Source: Sphingobacteriaceae bacterium (GTDB taxonomy: Bacteria > Bacteroidota > Bacteroidia > Sphingobacteriales > Sphingobacteriaceae). Taken from it: 64,000 nucleotides of DNA. Shown here piece after piece: positions 26,236 through 34,473 of the stretch (positions within the stretch are counted from its first letter, which is position 1; the number at the start of each line of letters is the position of its first letter). The stretch spans positions 124,001 to 188,000 of the forward strand of contig JAGIAD010000006.1 in assembly GCA_017745075.1 (NCBI GenBank), in the 5' to 3' direction. Under the pieces are notes generated by a model. That model saw only the letters and a list, made by a program, of their open reading frames with translations, searched no databases and was not told the origin of the DNA. A program made the translations under genes and the position numbers.

Positions 26236-26270
26236 GGTTCATTTGTTCAGTAGTCATTTGTTTATTGGTA
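26236..26270. repeat. Dispersed repeat family A, copy 2
   Basis: This 35-base repeat starts GGTTCATTTGTTCAGTAG and ends TTTATTGGTA. It differs at a single base from the copy at 58265-58299. It lies 28 bases upstream of the histidine kinase start, inside the presumed two-gene operon. Confidence 0.7.
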
Positions 26271-26367
26271 ACTGAATTTTGTATTTGTTAAATTACTAAC
26301 TGTAAACTGTTTATTGAAATTGCAACTTACCAAGCTTCCAACCCCAGACCCCTGACTTCCGGACTCT

Positions 26368-27045
26368 CTAGCAATTAATCCTGTAGCCAATGCTTCTTAC
26401 GGTTTCAAACCAATCTATAGGGCTAATGCCTGCAAGTTTTTTCCTCAGGTTTTTAACATGAACATCAACAAAGTTAGAGTCTGAATTGACTTCTAAAATA
26501 TCGCCCCAAACGTGTTCTGTTAAACTCATTCTGGATACCACACGATTTTTGTTCAATACCAAATAGTTAAATATTTCGAACTCCTTTTTGGTCAGGTTTA
26601 ATCTTTCATCGCCAAACGAAACAGTTCTGTTCTGGATATTGAGCAGGAAATTATGAATATTTACCTCGTTTTTATCTAATTTATGTTTTCTACGGGTAAT
26701 GGCATGCATACGTGCTAAAAGCTCATTCAGCGAAAAAGGTTTTGGCAAATAATCATCTGCTCCTTCATCCAGCCCCCTAATCCGGTCGTCTACCGCACTG
26801 CGTGCCGTTAAAATGATTATAGCATCATCACGATCCTTGATGGCTTTCAGCTGTTTCAAAATATCGAAGCCATCTCCATCGGGCAAACCTAAATCGAGTA
26901 AAATGAAATCATAATTGTTTACAAATATTTTTTCCTCCGCGGAAGATTTTTTCCAGGCATGCTCTACAATAAAGCCTTCTTTGCTCAAGAATTCATCCAT
27001 TTCGAGCGCCAGGCTCTTTTCATCTTCAACGATTAGTACATTCAT
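26368..27045 (-). CDS. OmpR-family response regulator
   Basis: The ATG at 27045 gives the classic start MNVLIVEDEKSL (225 residues). The receiver has the phospho-acceptor Asp51 in FILLDLGLPDGDGF, and the conserved Thr/Lys in IIILTARSA and LPKPFSLNELLARM. The C-terminal winged helix contains LTKKEFEIFNYLVLNKNRVV and DVHVKNLRKKLAG. It is the partner of the kinase that follows, 159 bases downstream, with a repeat between. Target genes are unknown. Confidence 0.96.
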   Translation of the reverse strand: MNVLIVEDEKSLALEMDEFLSKEGFIVEHAWKKSSAEEKIFVNNYDFILLDLGLPDGDGFDILKQLKAIKDRDDAIIILTARSAVDDRIRGLDEGADDYLPKPFSLNELLARMHAITRRKHKLDKNEVNIHNFLLNIQNRTVSFGDERLNLTKKEFEIFNYLVLNKNRVVSRMSLTEHVWGDILEVNSDSNFVDVHVKNLRKKLAGISPIDWFETVRSIGYRINC

Positions 27046-27100
27046 TTCAATTAACAATTAGTAGTTTTAATCACTCCGCTTTTTACGCTTTGTTTTGCTT

Positions 27101-28291
27101 TTACCCTGCAACTAAGTTAATGTTTTTTAAGATGATCGCACAGGCTTCTTCAATTTCTTCTTTGGTGATAATTAAAGGCGGAGCAATGCGCATGGAATTG
27201 CTGCAGTGTAAAAACCAGTCAGATATCACCCCATCGAGAATACAGGCGTCGATGATTTTTTTGTTCAGCTCGAAATTTTCAAATTCAAGGGCCAGCATCA
27301 AACCTTTTCCCCTGATTTCTTTGATGGCAGGGTGTTGTAAAAGGTTTTTAAACAATTGGCCTTTTTGTTCCACTTCATCAACAATATGATGATCAACAAG
27401 CGTACGTAAGGTGGCCAGGCCCGCGGCGCAGCATACCGGGTGACCGCCGAAAGTTGTCATGTGGCCCAAAATGGGTGTATGCGACAAAACCGACATGATT
27501 TCGAGTGAACTGATAAAAGCGCCGATCGGCATGCCACCGCCAATTCCCTTGGCCAGTAGCAGGACATCTGGTACAACCTGGTAATGTTCAAAAGCAAACA
27601 TTTTGCCGCTGCGGCCAAAACCCGATTGTATTTCGTCGAAGATCAGTAAAGTTCCTGTTTCACTGCATTTTTTTCTCAAAGCCTGCATGTAACTTAAATC
27701 GGCTACACGTATGCCTGCTTCACCCTGGATAGGTTCTATAAAAACTGCAGCAATTTCTGTTGTGATTTTTTCGAGGTCAGCAAGGTTATTATGTTCGATA
27801 AAACTTACGTGGGGTAAAAACGGACCATAACCAGAAGAATAGAAATCGCTTTCCATTAAACTTTCGGCACCCTGGGTGCTGCCATGATAAGCATTTTTAC
27901 AGGCGATAAATCCTTTCCTGCCGGTGTAACGTTTGGCCAGTTTCATGGCACCTTCTACCGCTTCTGTACCTGAATTTAAAAAATAGGTGCAGCTTAGGTT
28001 AGGGGGCAAAATATCAGCGAGGGCTTTTGCAAAATTAACCTGTGGACTTTGTACATATTCGCCATATACCATCAGGTGCATATAGGTTTCTGACTGTTTC
28101 TGAATGGCATAAACAACAGCCGGATGGCAGTGTCCGACATTACTTACGCCGATACCTGCAATAAGATCCAAATGTTTTTTACCTGCAGCATCGTATATAT
28201 AAACCCCTTTTGCCTTTACAAATTCGAGCATGAGCGGTTCGGGAGAGGTTTGCGCATTGTGTTGTAAAAACAACTGACGTTGGGTAAGCAT
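27101..28291 (-). CDS. Class III aminotransferase (acetylornithine/GABA-type)
   Basis: The 396-residue PLP enzyme has the class III pattern: DLIAGIGVSNVGHCHPAVV, FLNSGTEAVEGAMKLAKRYT, LLIFDEIQSGFGRSGKMFAF, the Schiff-base lysine in LLLAKGIGGGMPIGAFISS and TTFGGHPVCCAAGLA. It moves an amino group between an omega-amine and an oxo acid. Substrate type (ornithine, lysine, GABA or beta-alanine) cannot be told. The promoter element at 28296 sits 4 bases before the ATG, so it is probably transcribed on its own and leaderless. Confidence 0.93.
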   Translation of the reverse strand: MLTQRQLFLQHNAQTSPEPLMLEFVKAKGVYIYDAAGKKHLDLIAGIGVSNVGHCHPAVVYAIQKQSETYMHLMVYGEYVQSPQVNFAKALADILPPNLSCTYFLNSGTEAVEGAMKLAKRYTGRKGFIACKNAYHGSTQGAESLMESDFYSSGYGPFLPHVSFIEHNNLADLEKITTEIAAVFIEPIQGEAGIRVADLSYMQALRKKCSETGTLLIFDEIQSGFGRSGKMFAFEHYQVVPDVLLLAKGIGGGMPIGAFISSLEIMSVLSHTPILGHMTTFGGHPVCCAAGLATLRTLVDHHIVDEVEQKGQLFKNLLQHPAIKEIRGKGLMLALEFENFELNKKIIDACILDGVISDWFLHCSNSMRIAPPLIITKEEIEEACAIILKNINLVAG

Positions 28292-28295
28292 AGCA

Positions 28296-28303
28296 CAAAA
28301 GTA
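28296..28303 (-). promoter_or_regulatory. TAnnTTTG element for the aminotransferase, probably leaderless
   Basis: TACTTTTG on the minus strand ends 4 bases before the ATG at 28291. Confidence 0.5.
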
Positions 28304-28330
28304 CTGAAATGATAGAGCGCTTTAAAATAA

Positions 28331-28357
28331 AAAAGACCTACATTGCTGTAAGTCTTT
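28331..28357 (-). terminator. Intrinsic terminator after the Spy-like gene
   Basis: Minus-strand AAAGACTTACA and TGTAGGTCTTT pair around GCAA with one mismatch, followed by TTTTTTATTTT. It closes the sigma/anti-sigma/Spy-like unit 5 bases after the last stop codon. Confidence 0.75.
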
Positions 28358-28362
28358 CTTTA

Positions 28363-28803
28363 TTATGGCCTTTGGCCACCTTTAAACCTGTTGAGCAGCT
28401 CTCGTTTAAAACCTTCTTGGGCCCTGTAAAATTTACCTACAACTTTAATTGGCAATGAAGATTTTAGTTTATTGTAATATTTTTTATCGAGGTTAAGATC
28501 TCTTTGTTTAAAGTCAAATTCACTGGTAATTAAGCTCTGTACCTGTGCATCTGTTAAATTATCAATTTCATCCACTTTTCTGAAGGAAATCATTTTTTGC
28601 ATGCGTTCTTTGCGCAACGCATTTTGTTCAGCCTGCATATCGTTATAAATTGGCCAGAAAATTTTGGCTTCTTCAGGCGATAAATCCAATTTTTGGGTAA
28701 AAAAGGCTATTTTAAGCGATTCTATCTCTTCTCCTTTAGGTCTTTGAGCAAAAAGGGCAGTGGGCAATAGAAATATTAAAGCAATAAAAAGTAAGTTCCT
28801 CAT
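28363..28803 (-). CDS. Periplasmic Spy/CpxP-like protein
   Basis: The 146-residue protein has a signal peptide ending at about Ala19 (LLPTALFAQ). The mature part is helical and highly charged, with LDLSPEEAKIFWPIYNDMQA and LTDAQVQSLITSEF. The latter resembles the LTxxQ motif of Spy/CpxP proteins, which are ATP-independent periplasmic chaperones or stress sensors. It starts 4 bases after the anti-sigma candidate and is the last gene of that unit. The family call rests on pattern and context. Confidence 0.7.
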   Translation of the reverse strand: MRNLLFIALIFLLPTALFAQRPKGEEIESLKIAFFTQKLDLSPEEAKIFWPIYNDMQAEQNALRKERMQKMISFRKVDEIDNLTDAQVQSLITSEFDFKQRDLNLDKKYYNKLKSSLPIKVVGKFYRAQEGFKRELLNRFKGGQRP

Positions 28804-28807
28804 TATC

Positions 28808-29461
28808 TTAATTATTTAGTTCCTGAGATAAATCACTTGACGAGAAATGACTCAGGATGTAGTTTTCCATTTCTGTATCTGACGCAGAAGTTTTATTATT
28901 AGATGATGCACTGTTCTGAGCTTCCAAATGATCGATGATGGTATTTTCATCGATATCATATAACATCTGTTCATTTATTGCATCTGCAGATTGTACCTGC
29001 TGAATACCTGTTACTGAACTGTTTTGGTAAAAATAAATGCTAAATGAAACCATTAGTAAAAAACAGGCCGCACTTGCATATTTAACAATACTCCGTCTCC
29101 ATAAAGGAATAACCTTTGCCACCTTTTTAGGTTCGGACAGCGCAATTTTGTTCGTAATTCTGCTTTGCAGGTTGTCAAAGTAATTTTCGGGTACACTAAA
29201 AGCATGTTCTGCTTTAGGCAGTTCTTCCAAAACAATACGCGTTTGTATACGTTCCGTTAAATCTTCAAAATAATTCTGTGGAACTTCAAAATTATTGCTG
29301 CTGGTTTTCTGTTTCAATCTATCTAAAAAGACTACAGAAAAAATGGCCTCTTCACAATCTTCGAAATATCCATCAGGCACCGAGAACGGATTACGCTTTC
29401 TAATTGCCCCAAGGTTAGGGGTTTCGTTTATCCAGTCGTTATTTTCTATATTTTCGCTCAT
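28808..29461 (-). CDS. Putative membrane-bound anti-sigma factor with FxVPxxYF repeats
   Basis: The 217-residue protein (ATG at 29461 chosen; an in-frame ATG lies at 29479) follows a sigma-70 gene by 33 bases. Its cytoplasmic part has three copies of a short motif: FSVPDGYFED (26-35), FEVPQNYFEDL (58-68), FSVPENYFDNL (88-98), spaced about 31 residues. A single membrane helix (ASAACFLLMVSFSIYFY) lies near 125-143, and a polar tail follows. No zinc anti-sigma motif (HxxxCxxC) was seen. Anti-sigma activity is inferred from gene order and topology. Confidence 0.65.
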   Translation of the reverse strand: MSENIENNDWINETPNLGAIRKRNPFSVPDGYFEDCEEAIFSVVFLDRLKQKTSSNNFEVPQNYFEDLTERIQTRIVLEELPKAEHAFSVPENYFDNLQSRITNKIALSEPKKVAKVIPLWRRSIVKYASAACFLLMVSFSIYFYQNSSVTGIQQVQSADAINEQMLYDIDENTIIDHLEAQNSASSNNKTSASDTEMENYILSHFSSSDLSQELNN

Positions 29462-29494
29462 CACAATTATATGATCCAATTAAAGTGAAAAGGT

Positions 29495-30055
29495 TTAATA
29501 GTCTATCTGATCATTTGTAATAAAAGCTTCAATTTTTTTTGCCGCAATGTGAAATGATGCCTTTAATGCGCCTACAGAGGTTCCAAGAATTTCCGAGATC
29601 TCCTCATATTTCATATCGTCAAAATACTTCATATTGAAAATAATCCGCTGTTTTTCAGGTAAGGTAAGGATTGCTTTTTGCAGCTTAAGCTCAAGTTTAT
29701 CGCCGTTAAAATAAGATGATGATACCAGATTATCGGCGAGTTCTGACGATACTTCATCCAAAGGTGTGTTATTGCGCTGCTTTTGCTTGTTTAAGAACGT
29801 GATAGATTCGTTGGTAGCAATACGGTAAATCCAAGTGTAGAGTTGGGCGTCGCTTCTAAATTTATCGAGGTTTTTCCAAACCTTAACAAATACCTCCTGT
29901 AAAAGGTCATCACAATCATCGTGGTTTAAAACCAGCCGGCGGATATGCCAGTATATTTTTTGCTGGTATTTTTTTAACAACAGGTTAAAGGCTTCATTAC
30001 GCGTGCGTTCTACGGCAAACATTGCCAGGATTTCTGAATCTTCAACTTGTTTCAT
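29495..30055 (-). CDS. ECF-type sigma-70 factor
   Basis: With the ATG at 30055 the protein is 186 residues; the upstream ATG at 30106 would translate through an intergenic hairpin. Region 2 has DCDDLLQEVFVKVWKNLDKF and YTWIYRIATNESITFLNKQ. Region 4 has LPEKQRIIFNMKYFDDMKYE and EISEILGTSVGALKASFHIA. The lack of other domains marks an extracytoplasmic-function factor. It heads a three-gene unit with the anti-sigma candidate and the Spy-like protein, which suggests control of an envelope-stress response. Confidence 0.93.
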   Translation of the reverse strand: MKQVEDSEILAMFAVERTRNEAFNLLLKKYQQKIYWHIRRLVLNHDDCDDLLQEVFVKVWKNLDKFRSDAQLYTWIYRIATNESITFLNKQKQRNNTPLDEVSSELADNLVSSSYFNGDKLELKLQKAILTLPEKQRIIFNMKYFDDMKYEEISEILGTSVGALKASFHIAAKKIEAFITNDQIDY

Positions 30056-30064
30056 TCTATCTCT

Positions 30065-30138
30065 AGATTTGAGATGTGAGCATTGAGATATGAGATTCGA
30101 TTTCATTTCCCGAATCTCATATCTAATATCTCAAATCT
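30065..30138. repeat. Strong intergenic hairpin (ATATGAGATT family), copy 1
   Basis: GATATGAGATTCG (30087-30099) is perfectly inverted at 30111-30123, and AGATTTGAGAT (30065-30075) at 30128-30138. The hairpin fills the gap between the transketolase C-terminal gene and the sigma factor, overlapping the stop codon of the former and ending 9 bases before the ATG of the latter. Confidence 0.75.
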
Positions 30139-31093
30139 ATTTCTTTCTACCAATTACTTTTTGTGCAGCCTCAACAATGTTTACAGCATCTAAGCCATAT
30201 TTAGACATTAATTGATCTGGTGTTCCGCTTTCGCCAAAAGTATCGTTAGTAGCTACAAATTCTTGTGGAGTTGGTAGTTCGGTAGTAAGTAAACGCGCTA
30301 CACTTTCACCTAAACCGCCAAATTTGTTATGCTCTTCGCAGGTCACTACACAACCGGTTTTCTTAACTGATTTTAAGATGGCCTCATCATCCAAAGGTTT
30401 AATGGTATGGATATTAATAATTTCGGCATCAATACCTAATTCAGCTAATTTTTCGCCAGCTTCAATTGCTTTCCAAACCATGTGGCCGGTAGCAATAATA
30501 GTTACATCTTTGCCTTCGTTAACCATCCAGGCTTTACCGATCTCGAATTTTTGATCAGGATCTGTAAATACAGGAATTACCGGGCGGCCGAAACGTAAAT
30601 AAACCGGACCTTCGTATTCTGCAATGGCTATAGTAGCTGCTTTGGTCTGGTTATAATCGCAGGGATTAATTACTACCATACCCGGCAACATTTTCATTAA
30701 GCCGATATCTTCCAAAATCTGGTGTGTTGCGCCATCCTCTCCTAAGGTTAAACCAGCATGAGATGCACAAATTTTAACATTTTTATTAGAATAAGCTACC
30801 GATTGACGGATCTGATCGTAAACACGGCCTGTAGAAAAGTTTGCAAAAGTACCTGTAAAAGGAATTTTGCCACCAATAGTCATACCTGCTGCAATACCGA
30901 TCATGTTTGCTTCTGCAATACCAACCTGTGTAAAACGCTCAGGAAAATCTTTAATAAAAGCGTCCATTTTAAGCGACCCAACTAAATCGGCACACAAGGC
31001 AACCACATTTTCGTTTCTCTTTCCGGCTTCATGTAAGCCAGCTCCAAAACCCGAACGTGTATCTTTTTTTTCTGTATATGTATATTTTTTCAC
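30137..31093 (-). CDS. Transketolase, C-terminal subunit
   Basis: The 318-residue protein corresponds to the pyrimidine-binding and C-terminal domains of transketolase. Motifs include RSGFGAGLHEAGKRNENVVA, RFTQVGIAEANMIGIAAGM, ASHAGLTLGEDGATHQILED and YEGPVYLRFGRP, with a C-terminal domain starting VTIIATGHMVWKAIEA. It forms a complete enzyme with the N-terminal subunit encoded just upstream. Transketolase moves two-carbon units between sugars in the pentose phosphate pathway. The 115-base spacer to its partner contains a repeat. Confidence 0.95.
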   Translation of the reverse strand: MKKYTYTEKKDTRSGFGAGLHEAGKRNENVVALCADLVGSLKMDAFIKDFPERFTQVGIAEANMIGIAAGMTIGGKIPFTGTFANFSTGRVYDQIRQSVAYSNKNVKICASHAGLTLGEDGATHQILEDIGLMKMLPGMVVINPCDYNQTKAATIAIAEYEGPVYLRFGRPVIPVFTDPDQKFEIGKAWMVNEGKDVTIIATGHMVWKAIEAGEKLAELGIDAEIINIHTIKPLDDEAILKSVKKTGCVVTCEEHNKFGGLGESVARLLTTELPTPQEFVATNDTFGESGTPDQLMSKYGLDAVNIVEAAQKVIGRKK

Positions 31094-31150
31094 GTTTTTA
31101 TATTTTTAATTAGCTGCGTTCAAGCTTGCTTCGCAGGTTTTCATTATTTC

Positions 31151-31207
31151 TTAGATATGAGATTTTAGATATTAGATATGAGACTCAATCTCACATCTCC
31201 AATCTAA
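31151..31207. repeat. ATATGAGATT-family repeat, copy 2
   Basis: Words TTAGATATGAGATT, TTAGATATTAGATATGAG and ATCTCACATCTCC make up this stretch, with TTAGAT at one end and ATCTAA at the other as inverted ends. It fills the spacer between the two transketolase genes and touches the stop codon of the first. Confidence 0.65.
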
Positions 31208-31208
31208 T

Positions 31209-32054
31209 TTAGTAATCCCCTAAAGTTTCCGGTAATTGCGCTAATGCAGCCGCTAATTGCTCATCATTTGGCGCTGTACCATGCCATTTATGTGTACCCA
31301 TCATATAATCTACACCAGCACCCATTTGTGTGCTCATCAGATTTAAGATTGGTTTACCTTTTCCTGTTAAAGTTTTAGCATAATGTAGCCCTTCAACAAT
31401 AGCCTGCATATCGTTACCATCAGTATTGATTACATGCCATCCGAAAGCTTCAAATTTAGCTTGTAAATCATCCAGGGCAAGAACTTTACTTGTTGGACCA
31501 TCAATCTGCTGTCCGTTATAATCAACAGATGCAATTAAATGATCAACTTTATTAAATGGTGCAAACATGGCGGCTTCCCAGTTTTGTCCTTCCTGTAATT
31601 CTCCATCACCCAATAAGGCAAAAACATAAGATTTATCGCCGTTTAACCTTTTAGCCAATGCTGCACCAATAGCAACCGATAACCCCTGACCTAATGAGCC
31701 TGAGGCAATACGGATACCTGGTAGGTGTTCGTGGGTAGTGGGATGACCTTGTAATCTGGAGTCAAGTTTACGGAAAGTTGCCAGTTCGCTTTTGTCGAAA
31801 AAACCAGCATGAGCCAATGTACTGTACCAAACAGGAGAAATATGTCCGTTCGAAAGGAAGAATAAATCTTCGCCTGCACCTTCCATCGTGAAGTCGGTTT
31901 TGTAGTTCATCACTTCAAAGTATAATGCAGTAAAAAAATCTGTGCATCCTAGTGAGGCACCAGGGTGACCAGATTGACATCCATGAACCATTCTTACGAT
32001 ATCTCTTCTGATTTGAGAGGCAATATCTTCTAGCTCTTTAATTGTATGTTTCAT
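31209..32054 (-). CDS. Transketolase, N-terminal subunit
   Basis: The 281-residue protein is the thiamine-pyrophosphate-binding half of a split transketolase. Motifs are GCQSGHPGASLGCTDFFTAL, the substrate-loop DSRLQGHPTTHEHLPGI, SGSLGQGLSVAIGAALAKR and the metal/cofactor box ALLGDGELQEGQNWEAAM with SVDYNGQQIDG. Two-chain transketolases are known in archaea and many bacteria. Transcription probably starts at the element at 32081. Confidence 0.96.
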   Translation of the reverse strand: MKHTIKELEDIASQIRRDIVRMVHGCQSGHPGASLGCTDFFTALYFEVMNYKTDFTMEGAGEDLFFLSNGHISPVWYSTLAHAGFFDKSELATFRKLDSRLQGHPTTHEHLPGIRIASGSLGQGLSVAIGAALAKRLNGDKSYVFALLGDGELQEGQNWEAAMFAPFNKVDHLIASVDYNGQQIDGPTSKVLALDDLQAKFEAFGWHVINTDGNDMQAIVEGLHYAKTLTGKGKPILNLMSTQMGAGVDYMMGTHKWHGTAPNDEQLAAALAQLPETLGDY

Positions 32055-32080
32055 TAAAATAAGAGGTTGTTGTTATATAA

Positions 32081-32088
32081 CAAAGGTA
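32081..32088 (-). promoter_or_regulatory. TAnnTTTG element for the transketolase genes
   Basis: TACCTTTG on the minus strand lies 26 bases before the ATG at 32054; no TTG at -33 was seen. Confidence 0.45.
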
Positions 32089-32111
32089 ATATTTTACCCG
32101 CTATATCATAA

Positions 32112-32576
32112 TTAGTTATTGATTAAATTGAGTACTTGTTGTGTTGGGTTTTTGGTGTCAACTTTTTTGATGATATGAATAATTTTTCCATCGCCATTAA
32201 TAATGAAAGTGGTGCGAACCGTGCCCATGTATTTTTTGCCGTACATGTTTTTTTCTCCCCAAACACCGTAGTCGTTAACAATTTTCTGGTCGGTATCGGC
32301 CAGTAATGTAAAAGGTAAATTGTGTTTGGTTATAAATTTCTGATGCGATTTTTCGTCATCAACACTAACGCCTAAAACGACAATGCCTTTAGCTTGTAAA
32401 CCTTGATAGTTATCTCTGAAATCGCAAGCTTCGGCTGTACAACCAGGAGTATCGTCTTTTGGATAAAAGTAAAGCACAACTGTTTTACCTTTATAGTCGC
32501 TTAACGACACTTCAATGCCGTTTTGATCTTTCGATGTGATTGCCGGTGCCTGATCGCCTTCTTTTAACGCTGCCAT
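32112..32576 (-). CDS. bcp: Thioredoxin-dependent thiol peroxidase (Bcp/PrxQ)
   Basis: The 154-residue peroxiredoxin reduces hydroperoxides with thioredoxin as donor. The peroxidatic cysteine is in FYPKDDTPGCTAEACDFRD, and the second cysteine five residues later is the resolving one typical of atypical PrxQ proteins. Further family motifs are VVLGVSVDDEKSHQKFI and RTTFIINGDGKIIHI. It seems to be a single-gene unit. Confidence 0.97.
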   Translation of the reverse strand: MAALKEGDQAPAITSKDQNGIEVSLSDYKGKTVVLYFYPKDDTPGCTAEACDFRDNYQGLQAKGIVVLGVSVDDEKSHQKFITKHNLPFTLLADTDQKIVNDYGVWGEKNMYGKKYMGTVRTTFIINGDGKIIHIIKKVDTKNPTQQVLNLINN

Positions 32577-32736
32577 GATTGAATTTTAAATATTATTAGT
32601 GATCTAATGTATTGTTGTGCAATTTAAACACTTTAATGGATTATACTGTTTGGAATAACCGTAAAGATGACATTTCTACGTATTAACACAAAATTGAAGT
32701 CAATCTGATTATTCCACTTTACCTAAAAACTTATTA

Positions 32737-34470
32737 CTACCTCAGGAAATTAACGGTATACTTCCGTGTATTTTCTTTCATATCTACTACAATAAGCTCC
32801 AGGGTATGCCTGCCAGGAGCTGTCCTTTCATCGAAACTGTGCCAAAGTGTTGCTGTTTTGGTATCGAACTCCATTAAAGCCCATTTACCATCAATATACC
32901 CGTTGAAACTTTTGATCCCGGATAAATTATCACTGATCTTGAAAAAGATTTTGGATAAAGCTGACATATTTTTACCTTCAGAAATATTAACCGGAACAAT
33001 CCTAGGTGCAATGGTATCGACAGCGATGTAAAAACTTCCGAAATTTTTTGGTGTGGCTTTTACATAACCGTTATCGAAACTTCCGCCTTGCGAAGAGCCG
33101 TTTGAATTTACGATCAATGCTTTGCTGCGTAGGTTTTCGGGAAGGTTATCGCCTTTAATCCACAGATCGAAACCAATATGCAGCGGCACATAGCGGTTAT
33201 GGATCTGGTGTACTGCCGACCAGGCATTGCCGGCAGGCCTAGGTAATTTTTTATAAGTGAAATTTAAATCATTATACAAAGTGCCTTTCGGAAGAATTAC
33301 TTTTACATCTTCGGCATTAAATTCGTTTACCTTATTGTATGGGTAAATTATTCCGGCAGCTACTGTTGGAGCTGCAACAGGCGCTGAACCTGCATTTACC
33401 GTAAAAGGCAGCACAGAAGAATTTCCTTTAGAATCGGTAATGATATAACGTAGCTGATGCTGAGCACCATCGTTAAAGTTGATGCGGCCATTATTCACCA
33501 GATTGCTATAAATTTTTAATGGATTGCCCGGATCAACAAAACTTTTCTGAATACTTCTTTTTGTATTTAAATAAGTTGGGTAATCAATGTGCGAGTTGAT
33601 GGCCTTACTGTCTTCAAAAGCAAAGCGTTCCAGAGCCGAAGTATATACCATTTTGCCATCAACTTCCAGTTGGATGGAGTACACGCCATTCGTGCCTGAT
33701 AACCCATTATGCCTGTCGGTTACCACAATGCCAAAACCCACTTCGCCAGTTAAACTAATTGGAGCAGCCGTTTTATAACTGCCATTTGCACCGGTAATGG
33801 CAATGGCCTGTTTGGGCGTAAATTCGTTAAAAGTTTTGCCATTTAAGCGGTAAATATATAAACCGTGGATCACAGGAGGGATGTTGTCTGGAATAACAAT
33901 TCCAAAAAACTGCGGATTGATGGTTTCTTCTGTTTTAGTATCCCTGATCTCGAAATGTAAATGCGGTCCGCCTGAACTGCCCCGGTTGCCAGACCAGGCA
34001 ATAATTTCACCTTTATGCACTGGGATCAATGTCGCATCAGGAAATTCATCGATCTCGAAAGTTTTCTTTTCGTACTCGAGGTTTTTAACAATAGTTGCAA
34101 TTTTTGGTGCAAAACGTTGCAGGTGGCCATAAACTGTAGTATAGCCATTTGGATGATTAATGTATAATGCCTGCCCGAAACCACTGTTCTGAACCCTTAA
34201 CCTCGAAATATATCCATCTGCAACCGCATAAACAGGATAACCTTCCCGTTGGTTGGTTCTGAAATCAATTCCGGAATGAAAGTGGTTACCCCTAATTTCG
34301 CCAAAAGAACCTGCAAGTGCAGGCGGACTGATATCCAAAGGCTGTCTGAAATCGGTAATCGGGTACTTATTGGTACTGAAAATCTGTTGTGCCTGTACAA
34401 ATGCGGTGATACATAAGAGGCAAATTGAAAAGGAAAATTTTAACTTGTACTGGATCGGGTTTTTAATCAT
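32737..34470 (-). CDS. M23 family metallopeptidase
   Basis: The 577-residue secreted protein has a signal peptide (FSICLLCITAFVQA). The LytM/M23 domain comes first: zinc ligands in GNHFHSGIDF, then YPVYAVADGYISRLRVQ, GYTTVYGHLQ, and the catalytic SSGGPHLHFEIRD. All key residues are kept, so an active peptidoglycan endopeptidase is likely. About 350 residues with beta-rich, Ig-like segments follow (FDERTAPGRHTLELIVVDM). The FAH-type gene upstream ends 3 bases before this start, so the two form an operon. Confidence 0.93.
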   Translation of the reverse strand: MIKNPIQYKLKFSFSICLLCITAFVQAQQIFSTNKYPITDFRQPLDISPPALAGSFGEIRGNHFHSGIDFRTNQREGYPVYAVADGYISRLRVQNSGFGQALYINHPNGYTTVYGHLQRFAPKIATIVKNLEYEKKTFEIDEFPDATLIPVHKGEIIAWSGNRGSSGGPHLHFEIRDTKTEETINPQFFGIVIPDNIPPVIHGLYIYRLNGKTFNEFTPKQAIAITGANGSYKTAAPISLTGEVGFGIVVTDRHNGLSGTNGVYSIQLEVDGKMVYTSALERFAFEDSKAINSHIDYPTYLNTKRSIQKSFVDPGNPLKIYSNLVNNGRINFNDGAQHQLRYIITDSKGNSSVLPFTVNAGSAPVAAPTVAAGIIYPYNKVNEFNAEDVKVILPKGTLYNDLNFTYKKLPRPAGNAWSAVHQIHNRYVPLHIGFDLWIKGDNLPENLRSKALIVNSNGSSQGGSFDNGYVKATPKNFGSFYIAVDTIAPRIVPVNISEGKNMSALSKIFFKISDNLSGIKSFNGYIDGKWALMEFDTKTATLWHSFDERTAPGRHTLELIVVDMKENTRKYTVNFLR

Positions 34471-34473
34471 TCG

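Noticed and set aside
30065..31207. CRISPR-like array from the ATATGAGATT repeats
   Set aside because: Only two clusters with variable, internally repeated words; no regular spacers and no cas genes.
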